Positions 22,146 through 31,800 of a DNA stretch of 47,744 nt are shown here, in pieces. The notes beneath the pieces were generated by a model. It worked only from the letters and a program-made list of their open reading frames with translations, was not told the DNA's origin and ran no database searches. Numbering within the stretch: the stretch's first letter is position 1; every line of letters starts with the position of its first letter. This stretch comes from Prevotella sp. UBA3675 (GTDB taxonomy: Bacteria > Bacteroidota > Bacteroidia > Bacteroidales > Bacteroidaceae), in assembly GCA_002372235.1 (NCBI GenBank), contig DFJI01000038.1, forward strand, positions 19,468 through 67,211, in the 5' to 3' direction. A program made the position numbers and the translations under genes.

Positions 22146-23027
22146 TTAAATTTTATAGATTTCACCGGCTGTCATGCGCAAGAACTTGTTGACCGAGAGG
22201 TAAGTGCAGAACAGCATGATGAAGAATCCGGCTATGAAGATGGCCAGTGCGGTGATGGCCAGCTCAGTGGGGCCGACTATCTGGTAAGCATTTGGCTCAT
22301 AGGTGTAGAGTGCATAGATGGCACCGCCCAGTATGCCGCACGACAGCAATGAGGCTATCAGCCCGATGGTGATGGCACGTTTCAGGAAAGGCCATCTGAT
22401 GAATGCCCATGAGGCACCCACAAGCTTCATGGTGTGGATGGAGAAGCGGCGCGAGTAGATGTCGAGTCTCACGGAGTTGGAAATGAGCGAATAGCTCACG
22501 ATGATAAGCAATACGGCCAGCACCAACAGCGCCATAGACATGCGCTGGAGGTTGTAGTTCACGCGCTCGGTGAGGTCTTCCTGATAGGCCACGTCGGTCA
22601 CCTGTTGTCGGTTCCTCTTAATCTGGCGCACGATTTTCCTCAGTGAGTCGGCATTGGCATATTCTGCGTGCATGTGCATTTCGAGGGTGGCCACAAAGGG
22701 GTTCACGCCCAGAAATTCCGACGGGTCGCTACCCATTGCTTCGGTCTGTTCCTTCAGTGCCTGTTCCTTGCTGATGTAGGTCACCTGCTTGGCATAGACC
22801 TGCTTTTGCAGCTTTTTGCTCAGGGCAATGCCGTCCTTGGCTGAGACACTGTCGCTCAACATCACGGTCACTGTAAGATTCTCGCGCACATAGTCAGAAA
22901 GATTGCGGGTGGTAAGTACCGAAAGTACTACAAGCCCTAACAATACCAGCACCATTGTGGTGCTGATGCACAGCGTAACGGCCTGCATACCTTGATGGCG
23001 CCAGGTCGGTTTGTGTCTTTTTCCCAT
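22146..23027 (-). CDS. ftsX: Cell-division permease-like protein FtsX
   Basis: 293 residues, typical FtsX topology: one N-terminal membrane helix (about 18-42), a periplasmic loop of about 130 residues (VTVMLSDSVSAKDG through LTERVNYNLQ), then three helices, with the SRRFSIHTMKLVGAS coupling segment expected for the FtsE-FtsX contact. FtsEX relays ATP hydrolysis to peptidoglycan hydrolases at division. No ftsE is adjacent, as is usual in this phylum. First gene of the six-gene run to folK, with a -7 box 23 bp upstream. Confidence 0.9.
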   Translation of the reverse strand: MGKRHKPTWRHQGMQAVTLCISTTMVLVLLGLVVLSVLTTRNLSDYVRENLTVTVMLSDSVSAKDGIALSKKLQKQVYAKQVTYISKEQALKEQTEAMGSDPSEFLGVNPFVATLEMHMHAEYANADSLRKIVRQIKRNRQQVTDVAYQEDLTERVNYNLQRMSMALLVLAVLLIIVSYSLISNSVRLDIYSRRFSIHTMKLVGASWAFIRWPFLKRAITIGLIASLLSCGILGGAIYALYTYEPNAYQIVGPTELAITALAIFIAGFFIMLFCTYLSVNKFLRMTAGEIYKI

Positions 23028-23049
23028 TATTCAATTTCGAAATCTGCTG

Positions 23050-23057
23050 CAAAGTTA
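23050..23057 (-). promoter_or_regulatory. -7 box for the ftsX-folK operon
   Basis: Minus-strand TAACTTTG fits TAnnTTTG and lies 22 bp before the ftsX ATG. No matching -33 was found at normal spacing. It should drive ftsX, the DUF3098 gene, uppP, truB, queA and folK. Confidence 0.55.
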
Positions 23058-23175
23058 CGAAAGAGTTGTCAGTTAGGACGTTAGCCTGCTGTGATATTTG
23101 CGTTCTTTTAACATCTTTTCGTATTAAATTGCCTAAAAACTCCTAATGCCTAATTTCTAACTCCTAACTTTTGAC

Positions 23176-23183
23176 TACCTTTG
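23176..23183 (+). promoter_or_regulatory. -7 box immediately before the radical SAM gene
   Basis: TACCTTTG ends only 8 bp before the ATG at 23192. Transcription from it would start within a few bases of the start codon, giving a nearly leaderless mRNA. Confidence 0.55.
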
Positions 23184-23191
23184 CGGCCATT

Positions 23192-23956
23192 ATGAGCACA
23201 ATCATCTATCCATCACCCATTTTCGGACCAGTACATAGCCGCCGATTGGGAATTTCTTTAGGCATCAATCTCTTGCCAGCCGATGGCAAAGTGTGCAGTT
23301 TCGACTGCATCTATTGTGAGTGCGGATTCAATGAAGACCATCGTCCTTCTCTCCCTATGCCTACTCGTGAAGAGGTGGCCCAGCGCTTGGAAGAGAAACT
23401 GCAGCAGATGGCGTGCTCAGGGCAACTGCCTGACGTTCTCACCTTTGCCGGCAACGGCGAACCCACTTGCCATCCGCATTTCCCCGAAATCATTGACGAC
23501 ACGATTGCCTTGCGCAACCGTTATTGCCCCAATGCCAAGGTGTCGGTGCTGAGCAACTCAACCCTCATTCACAACCAGCGTGTTCACGATGCACTGATGC
23601 GGGTAGATAACAACATACTGAAGCTCGACACTGTCGATCTTGACTATATTAAAAAAGTGGACCATCCTGCAGGCAACTACGACATTGCACGCATCGTGGA
23701 GCGCATGAAGGCTTTCCGGGGTCACATCATCATTCAGACCATCTTCTTCCACGGCCCTGGCGTGAGCAATCTGTCAGAAAAGTATGTGGGGCCTTGGCTT
23801 GAAGCGGTAAAAGAGATAGCCCCCAGTCAGGTCATGATTTATACCATAGATCGCGAAACACCTACGCCCACGCTCACAAAAGCCACTCATGAAGAGCTCG
23901 ATGCCATTCGCGACCGGGTGATAGCCGCAGGCATTCCCTGTCAGGCTTCGTATTGA
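23192..23956 (+). CDS. Radical SAM protein (COG0731-like)
   Basis: 254 residues from ATG 23192. The 4Fe-4S cluster motif CxxxCxxC reads CSFDCIYCECGFNED near residues 31-38, preceded by GPVHSRRLGISLGINLL. The segment FAGNGEPTCHPHF is the SAM-contact GxGEP element. It resembles the wyosine-synthase-like COG0731 radical SAM group, but the substrate in bacteria is unknown. The start at 23192 is preferred to an upstream TTG at 23171, since that would lie in the -7 box. Confidence 0.8.
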   Translation: MSTIIYPSPIFGPVHSRRLGISLGINLLPADGKVCSFDCIYCECGFNEDHRPSLPMPTREEVAQRLEEKLQQMACSGQLPDVLTFAGNGEPTCHPHFPEIIDDTIALRNRYCPNAKVSVLSNSTLIHNQRVHDALMRVDNNILKLDTVDLDYIKKVDHPAGNYDIARIVERMKAFRGHIIIQTIFFHGPGVSNLSEKYVGPWLEAVKEIAPSQVMIYTIDRETPTPTLTKATHEELDAIRDRVIAAGIPCQASY

Positions 23957-24025
23957 GCAACGTGATGTTGCATTTATTTTACTGTATTGAGATTTTAAAA
24001 GGATAATAACAAAGAGAGAGAAGAA

Positions 24026-24652
24026 ATGAAACGCATCCTATCACTTTTGCTATTGACAGTAGTATGCTTGTTTGTGTTCGTGCCTGCTCAGGCCGGCGAA
24101 ACTCCGAATGCCATTCAGGCTCGTCGCATCTTCGACCATGCATACGGCATGTTCTATGGCTCCGAAGGCTGCTCGTTCCACTATCGCATCAGCATTCTTG
24201 GCATCTACTCCGAAGAGGGCAATGGCTGGTATAAGGGCAACATGAGCAAGTCGGTTACGAAGAAATCAATCATCTGGGACAATGGTGACATCAAGTACAT
24301 CCTTCGCCGAGGCAAAGGCATCGTTGAGATTCACGACCCCAAGGTGAACAAGAAGGACAAGCTGCTGCAGAAGTTCAAGTTCAATCGTGAAGACTTCAAG
24401 TACAGCATTAAGAAGAAAGACAACGATCTCATTATTTCGCTCGATGCCAAGCCCAATGCCAAGGGCAGCATGAGCCACATTCAGGTCTATTTGGAACCCA
24501 ATACGCACCGCCCCAAGCGGCTGCGCATCAAAGTGGCGTTCTTCTGGGCCAACATCTATTTCTCCGATTTCAAGGCCGGTGGCATCGACAATAATATGTT
24601 TGTGTTCCCGCGCAATGAATTTCCGGGCTATAAGATTGTTGACGAGCGATAA
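24026..24652 (+). CDS. LolA-like exported protein
   Basis: 208 residues with a signal peptide (RILSLLLLTVVCLFVFVPAQA). The mature part is beta-rich and reads like the LolA/LolB-type fold used by Bacteroidota for lipoprotein carriage: a helix with AIQARRIFDHAYGMFYG, strands ending in the closed-barrel FFWANIYFSDFKAGG. Sequence marks of LolA are weak, so the specific role is inferred from fold-like pattern and size. Transcribed in the same direction as the radical SAM and GSCFA genes. Confidence 0.5.
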   Translation: MKRILSLLLLTVVCLFVFVPAQAGETPNAIQARRIFDHAYGMFYGSEGCSFHYRISILGIYSEEGNGWYKGNMSKSVTKKSIIWDNGDIKYILRRGKGIVEIHDPKVNKKDKLLQKFKFNREDFKYSIKKKDNDLIISLDAKPNAKGSMSHIQVYLEPNTHRPKRLRIKVAFFWANIYFSDFKAGGIDNNMFVFPRNEFPGYKIVDER

Positions 24653-24685
24653 TCGCGTGCGCGTTATATCATAAAAATAGGTGTC

Positions 24686-25537
24686 ATGGAGTTTCGTACC
24701 CCCGTTGCCATTGTCGAGCCGTCGTTCAGCATTGAGCCTCTTGAAGAGATGCTCTTCGTAGGGTCGTGCTTTGCCGACAACATTGGGCAGCGGTTCTTAG
24801 ACGAGCATTTCAGGGCTACGGTCAATCCATACGGCACCATGTATAATCCCGTGTCCGTGTTTCACACTATTGCGCAGTGGCTCGATGAAAAGGACCGTTT
24901 TGTAGCAGATGGTCCGGCCTCTAATCGTCTTGTCGTGTTCATCACTTTGGGTACGAACCATGTCTATCGCTTGAAATCAACGGGCGAGATTGTCGATAAT
25001 TGTCAGAAACGTCCCCAGTCTCTGTTCACCGAAGAAGAGCTCAGCATCGATGAATGTGCTGACAGCCTCAGACAGTCCGTCGGCCTTTTGCAGGATCGGT
25101 TGGCCAGTTTGAATCATCCGCGCACGCTTCAAGTCATCTTCACCGTCAGTCCCATTCGCTATGCTAAGTACGGATTCCACGAGAGCCAGCTCTCGAAGGC
25201 CACACTCTTGCTGGCCGTCAATCGGGTGGTGAAAGAATTGTCGAATGCCGATTATTTTCCAGCCTATGAGATTGTGCTCGACGAACTGCGCGACTACCGT
25301 TTCTATAAAGATGACATGCTTCACCCCTCGCCACAGGCTGTAGAGTACATCTGGCAACAGTTGGTGGCTCATTATTTCTCGCCTGCTGCCCGTCGTTTCT
25401 TGGATGAGTGGAAACCCATCAAGGCAGCACTGGCCCATCGTCCCTTCCATCCTGAAAGTGCTGAGTATCAGGCTTTCCTTGCCGATGCCAGACAGAAGGA
25501 GCAAGAGCTCCTGATGCGATATTCAGCACGCTTATAA
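24686..25537 (+). CDS. GSCFA domain-containing protein
   Basis: 283 residues with the naming motif VGSCFADNIGQRF (from about residue 27) and NPYGTMYNPVSVF after it. Later SPIRYAKYGFHESQLSKA and the catalytic-like YRFYKDDMLHPSPQAVEYIW fit an SGNH/GDSL-type hydrolase, with Ser in GSCF and the Asp/His pair in DDMLHPS. The substrate is unknown; an acyl or acetyl ester on an envelope glycan is a reasonable guess. The gene ends just before a strong terminator. Confidence 0.85.
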   Translation: MEFRTPVAIVEPSFSIEPLEEMLFVGSCFADNIGQRFLDEHFRATVNPYGTMYNPVSVFHTIAQWLDEKDRFVADGPASNRLVVFITLGTNHVYRLKSTGEIVDNCQKRPQSLFTEEELSIDECADSLRQSVGLLQDRLASLNHPRTLQVIFTVSPIRYAKYGFHESQLSKATLLLAVNRVVKELSNADYFPAYEIVLDELRDYRFYKDDMLHPSPQAVEYIWQQLVAHYFSPAARRFLDEWKPIKAALAHRPFHPESAEYQAFLADARQKEQELLMRYSARL

Positions 25538-25539
25538 GA

Positions 25540-25583
25540 AAAAGGCGTACACTTTCTCTCATTTGAGTGAGCGTACGCCTTTT
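25540..25583. terminator. Bidirectional terminator after the GSCFA gene
   Basis: AAAAGGCGTAC (25540-25550) pairs with GTACGCCTTTT (25573-25583), with an inner CTCATTTGAG element. A-rich and T-rich flanks on both sides let it stop transcription in either direction, between the GSCFA gene and the minus-strand unit that ends at 25604. Confidence 0.8.
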
Positions 25584-25603
25584 ATCTTTGTCAAGTTGAG
25601 GTA

Positions 25604-25804
25604 TTAATATTTTTCCTCTTCTTCCTCTTCATCTTCCCACACATCTTTGCGTCTTGACTGGAACTCACCATCATATTCCTCATTGGTAGGTGTGATGTTC
25701 TGTTCGTCTTGCGAGGAATCGTCGAACTGCGAGCCCATCAGAAACGAATGAGTGCTCAGTGTGAATAACGTGACAACTGGCTTGTTATAGATTTTTCTTT
25801 TCAT
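25604..25804 (-). CDS. Small acidic-tailed hypothetical protein, 66 aa
   Basis: The chain starts MKRKIYNKPVVTLFTLSTHS, a pattern I associate with short Prevotella proteins of unknown function (MK-x-x-Y-x-KP at the start, then a short hydrophobic stretch). The end is strongly acidic (WEDEEEEEEKY). The ORF is clean and lies 68 bp downstream of the giant secreted protein, with a hairpin between them, and 20 bp before the shared terminator, so it is probably the last gene of the secreted-protein unit. Confidence 0.5.
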   Translation of the reverse strand: MKRKIYNKPVVTLFTLSTHSFLMGSQFDDSSQDEQNITPTNEEYDGEFQSRRKDVWEDEEEEEEKY

Positions 25805-25821
25805 CGTTTTTCTGTGAATTA

Positions 25822-25859
25822 ATCGTTCCCCACCTCTTTTGGGGGAGGCGGGAAACGAT
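25822..25859 (-). other. Intercistronic hairpin
   Basis: ATCGTTCCCCACCTC (25822-25836) pairs with GAGGCGGGAAACGAT (25845-25859) with two mismatches, across an 8-nt loop. It lies between the stop of the 2168-residue gene and the small ORF. There is no U-tract, so it may act as a processing or stability element rather than a terminator. Confidence 0.5.
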
Positions 25860-25872
25860 GTGAGTGAATTGA

Positions 25873-28800
25873 TTATTTGCGAATCTGCTTCTTGCCATTG
25901 ATGATATAGAGGTTGCCCTTCTTGATGTTCTCCACGCGCTGTCCTTTCAGGTTATAGACCGTTCCGTCAGCGTTGTCCTGCAGTTCAATCGTCTTTATCA
26001 AGGTCGTTCCATCGAAGTCGAAGAAGCTCAAGCGTGCGCTTGCGCCCTCTGGCAGTTCGATGTAGGCGCGGAATCCCTTCATCAAAGCTTCAGCTGTACC
26101 CCTTGCAATCTGTGCCGAAGGCGTTACGCCATACTTGCCAGTCATTGTGCCGGCAGGCATCGGAGCGTAGGTTCCCCGGAAGTATGCACCGTTGTTCTGG
26201 CTGTAGCTTGCAGTCGTGTTGAGGTTGGTGATCGAAACATTCTTCACAATAATCGGCTTGTTGATGGCCTTCTTTACATAGATAATGTATGGTGATCCGC
26301 CTTCGAGCGAAGTGGTCTTTGTGAAGTTCAGGTTCCCGTCCACATAGCCTGTAAGGCCGTAGATGGAAGCGCCCTCGCCAAAGAGTGCCTCTACATCCTC
26401 TGTAGCCACGGCGAACGGCAGGCATACAGTGTTCCAGCCTGCTGCAAACGTGCGGTTCAGCAGCAGCGAGGGATAAGTGCCGGCTACAACGTCGCCAATT
26501 TCCTCATCCAGCTCGTATGGAGCCTCGATGGTCAGGTTGACAGGCGTCGTGGTCAGTGTGCCGCCTGCATAGATCACCTCGATGTAGGCTTCTACAGCAT
26601 TAGCAATCGTTTCCTGTGGTACCCAAGTGATGCTGACGGTGGTTGAGGTCTTTGCAGCGATTGTCTCAGTGGTCTCTGCCACAGCCTTGCCATCGACATA
26701 GAGTTTAGCGGTCACCTCTTCAGCTTTGTTCAGGTTCTCCTTCAGTCGGACAGTTGCCGTGTAGTCGGCATACTGTGTGCCTGTGGTGGGAACCGTGCTG
26801 GCAGCAATCTCAATCTCATGTTCGGGCTTGTTCAGACGGAAGCCGATGAGATTGTCGAGCAGTGCATAGCGCGTGCCAGTGAACTTCAGGTAGTAGTTGC
26901 CGTCGGCAGGAGCAGTGAAGGTCTTTGTGCCACGAGCATCATAGTCGTATGTGCCAATCTCAGTCCAAGTAGCCTTATCGGTAGAGTACTCAACCTTCAG
27001 GTTATAGCCTGAGTAGGTGAAGTTGACATCGAAGGTCAGTTCCTCACCGGTATTGGCCGCAAGGCGTGGAGAAATCAGAGTTTGGTCATAATTGTAAGGA
27101 CCAGAGTAGGCAGCTGCATAAGTAGAGTTCCATGACCATCCTTCTGATGTCCAGTCAGAAGAAATCTCAGTGTCGAAGGTCTCTACCCATGTATCCTCAG
27201 CGATAGACTGTCCTTCCAGGTTGAGCGTGAAGGTCTTGTTGGTCGCATCATCCACTTTGTAAGTGAACACGAGTGCGCCAGACTTCTTGCCCTGCAGTGC
27301 CTTCAGCGTAACGTCGATGTCGAGCGTGCCGTTAATGGCGATGGTCTTGTTGGCATCGGTCAAGGCCGTAGTCTCGTAGCCCTCAGGAGCCGTGATGCTC
27401 ACCAGTTCAAGCGCCTTCAGACCACTATTGGTGATGGTAAAGGTCTTGGTGGTAGCCTCGCGAACGAGACCGAAGTTGACGGCTGCACCGTCTTCCACTG
27501 ACTCGCCGCCCTTCACGGCCAGTTCAAACTTAGGAGCGGCAGCAGTCACGTTGACGGTCTGGACAGTGGCAAACGTGGTGTTGCTCAGGTTCTCCTTTGC
27601 CTTGAAGGTGAACATACCACCTTCCAGTGCAGAGGTCGTCACTGTGAAATTGAAGGTGACCGTAGCATCCTTGGCCAGTGCCTCGGTAGCGGTCATCGTC
27701 TCGTATGCGTTGCCTTCGGCATCGGTCACGCTCACGCTTACTTGTTCTTTTGTCAGGTCTGTTGTGCCTGTATTCTGCACAGTCACATCAAACGTTGCAG
27801 TGAACTTGTTGTCGGCATCAGCCTCAACATTCTCTTCCGATGTGCGTGTGAATGCCGTTACATTCAGTGTGCGCGTGTGAGCCACCTCCACCTGTGTCGT
27901 GGCAGTGGTGAAAGCCACACTGTTGTCACTGTAGTAAACAACAATCTTTGCGTCATACGTGCCTTCCTCAGCAGGCACGTTGCCAGTCATCGTGAATGTC
28001 TGTGTGCCGTTCTTTGCAATGTCCTTGGCTGTAGCTGTGGCTACCTCCGTTTCGTTGAAGAACAGTTTGGCATAGACACCCGTCTCGGCGGCTATCAGTG
28101 ATGTGACGGTAGCCGTAGCCGTGATGCTTGTCTCAGGCACCTTCACAGCCGTCGGAATGTTAGAAGTGGTCACGTAGAGGTCATGGTCAACAGCAGCTAT
28201 ATGCCAACCCATCAGATCATCAATGCAGAGACGGCTGCCCGTGAACTTCAGGTAGTAGTCGCCTGCCTCCAGACCCTTCACTTCGATGGTCTTGCGCTCG
28301 TCGTAAGACAGCTCAGTGTCGTAGTCGTACTCAGTCCAGTCAACGCGGTTCTTTGAATAGTAGAGCTTGAAGGTCGGAGCATAGGTAGAGCTATAGCGCC
28401 AAGCCTTGAACGTCAGCACATCGTCGGCACCGGCCACGGTGAGCTTCGGCGTGATCATGTCGGCATCGGTGCTCTGATAGTTATAGGCATACTTGCCATT
28501 AGAACCATATGTGTAGATGCTCCAATAGTTGTGATGATAAAAACCGTCGGGCCATGTGCTGTTCTCAAAGTTTACGAACAGAGCGGTCGGGTCAGTCATC
28601 TGAGCTGTGTAGGTGATGTCGATGGTACCCACCGCGTCCTCAGAGGTAATAGTCATCTTACCAGCTTTTGCTCCGAAGGGAGCCACAGCTTCCATTGTAA
28701 CGGTGATGGTAGCGCTCTTGCCAGCAGCCAGTGTTATCTTGTTGTCTGCGATAGTGATGCCTTCGCCCTCGCCTGTGATGGCAGCGGTCACGTCGCCAGT

Positions 28801-31800
28801 CGTGGTAACAGTGGAAACGAGATTAGCCGTACCATTGTTTTTCAGAGTATAAACAGCGGTCTGAGTTTCATTCACCGAGCCGAAGTCAACAACAGGGAAT
28901 GCACCATCCACCTTTTCTACCTTGGCATTATTTCTAGTGAGTACTATCACAGGCATTTCGGCATTTGCACCGAAGCCAGAGATGTCGTCGAGCTTGATGC
29001 TATTGCAGTTGAACTCCAGAATCACCTTACCAGCAGGAATGCCGCTCACGGTCACATCCTGCCAAGCAGTGGTGGTCACCTTGTCGGAGAAGTCCATGTA
29101 GTCACTCCAGTTCACGCCACCGTCGGCACTGTAGCGAATCTTCAGTATGCCGGTACTGCCAGAGTACCAACCGGCCTTCATGGTCATCACCTCGCCTTCA
29201 GCCACTGTCAGCGGCGCGGTGACGATAGTGCTGGCACCATATTTATATGCATATCTGTTGCCACTGATGGTAGTTGCGTTCCATGCAGTACTGAATGTCC
29301 AGTCGCTGGGCCAGTCCACATTATCGAAGTCAACATATAGTTTCGAGCCGTCGCGCGTCTTACCGCTCAGATTCACCACCACATTCTGTTGGTCGTCAGC
29401 GGTGATGGTCAGCACGTCGCTATGAGCACCGAGATTGTCGAGTGAGAATTTCTGCGTTACGGTGATGGTAGTCTCTTCGTCGGGTTCAAGCGTGGTCTTG
29501 CTGAGTGCTACGGTGTAGTCAGTACCCGTTGTCAGCACGGCGGCAATGTTGGTCAAGGTGCTGAAGCCTTCGTTCTTCACGGTGAACACCTTTTCGGCAG
29601 CGGCTGTCTGCATGCCGAAATCGTAGTCGGCAGCATCGGTAGTCATGATGGCCACGCTTGGCTGTGTGAAGCCGTAGATGCGGCGGATGGCCACGTTCTT
29701 ACCGATGAAACGAACAATCACGTTGCTCTCAGCCTCTGCATCGGCAATGTCGCTGAGCGTTAGCACTTGATAGCTGGTGGTCAGCTGCGATGTCAAATCC
29801 TGCTCCTCGCTCCAGGTCTCGCCATTGTCGCGAGAGTAGCTGTAACTTAAAGCTGCTTTATACCAATAGCCGGATTCATCACTCTTAGCCTCTATCAGTA
29901 AAGGCTCAGAAGCGGCAGCCACGAGTTTTGTAGTCTGGATAGTGCTGCTTTCATTCTGTGATGTGTACTCAGTATAGCTGGCATTGACAGTCCAGTTGCC
30001 CTGATTCCAGCCTGCGGGGAACTTGGCTCCGTCGGCAGTGAAGTCCACATATACCTTATCCGTATCGACCACGATGCCAGATGCACTTACGGTAAACACA
30101 CCCTGTTCGCCGGCATCCACAATAATCTTGCCATACTGATAGCCCTTGTTCTCGGTTGTCAGCGTAACCGTCAGCGTAGCTACTTCACCCTTTGCCAAGG
30201 CCGTCTTGTCGAGCACAGCCGTGTAACCCTCGGGATATTCTCTTACATTCAGATTGAGCGTACCTGTTCCGTCGTTGCGGAAATAGAATTTCGCGTCGGC
30301 GCTCTCGGTCACAAAGCTGAAGTCGGCTTCAGCGCCCTGTCCTGTGAATGCCTTTGTACATGCCTCGTCGCTGTAGGCTCCGAACTTAGGAGCATTCTGG
30401 TTGAGCTTAAAGCCGGCAATGGCATCGATGATGACGTTGTAACCGTTAAGCGTGATGTTGTAGTTGCCAGGCTCAATGCCTTCGATGAAGATAATAGTAT
30501 ATTCAGAGTCGCTAAGTGAACTTGATACGAGATTCTCACTTAGAGTAGTTCCTCCGTTAAGCGAGTAGAACAGTTCAGGTGCTGCGATTTGGCTTCCTTT
30601 CTTCAGTCGAATAACCATCGACTCACCCTCGGCAATGGTCAGCGACGGTGTGGTAAGCAACAAATTTATACCGGCAACTGCCGTCTGATTACTGAAGGTC
30701 CAGCCAGTGTTCTCCCATCCGTCAGGCAGCTTGTTGCCACTGAAGTCCTCAAAGAATACGCCCTCTCCTATCGTATAACCACTAACAGGTATTTCGACAG
30801 TGGTTTGTCCGTCAGCTTCGATAGTAATCGTACCGCTAAAAGCACCGGCGACAGAAGAATTGATGGCTACTGCAACCGTCTTCGAATCCTGCGCATCAAT
30901 TGTAGCATTGGCTACCGAAGGTGTGATAGTAATAGCATTGGCAGCACCAGTTGTAGCGGTATAGGTCACATTGACAGCAGTCATCTGAGCAGTTCCCTTG
31001 TTCTCAATCACAATGTTCTGAGAACCTGAATTTACCATGCCAAACTCGATGGTCTTAACGTCAACGCTCATCTTGGCCTCATCGCGCGCCTCCTTAATGG
31101 TGACTTCGTCTAAATAGATATAAGCATCGCCGCTGCCCCAGTTAGAGGTTCCTTTAAACACGATGACTACGTTTTCTTTAAACTCGTTAGGCAGAACAAT
31201 TTCCATTTCTTTCCAGTCGCTTTGGCCTGTAAGTCCTGTGGCAAGTTCTGTTGTATAAGTAGCACCTCCATCGTTGGAGATATAGATTGAGAAATCACCA
31301 CCTGTGGGGTTCTTATACCAGAAAGACAGCTGCATATTTTTGTCTGATGGGATATTCATGACAGGAGTCTTCAGCATGTTTGTTAAGCCACTTTGATTGT
31401 TGTAGGAGTTGAAACGCACACATCTTCCGTCATACCCCGGAGAATAAGAGCTCCACTTATATGATTCAGTTGTCGTTGTTCCTTCTGAGTTGTTCCAACA
31501 AGAAGGAATTCCAGAGGAAATATCATTGAAAGTCTCAGAGAAAGGAAATTCCGCTATCGCTTCGCAATCGGTAGTAAATGAAATGGCAGCTGTCCATTTG
31601 CTCTGATCACTGGCATCACAATAAGTTCTGACACGGGCCTGATAGTTTGTAGAAGGCTGCAATCCAGTCAGTATATACGGATTGTCCGTAACAGTCCCAC
31701 TGACATCAGTCCAGTCAGCATCGCTTACTTTCTTATATTGTACGTTCCATGCATCGCCATCAGAAGTCCAGCTCAGTTTTACCGAACGACTTGATATGTC

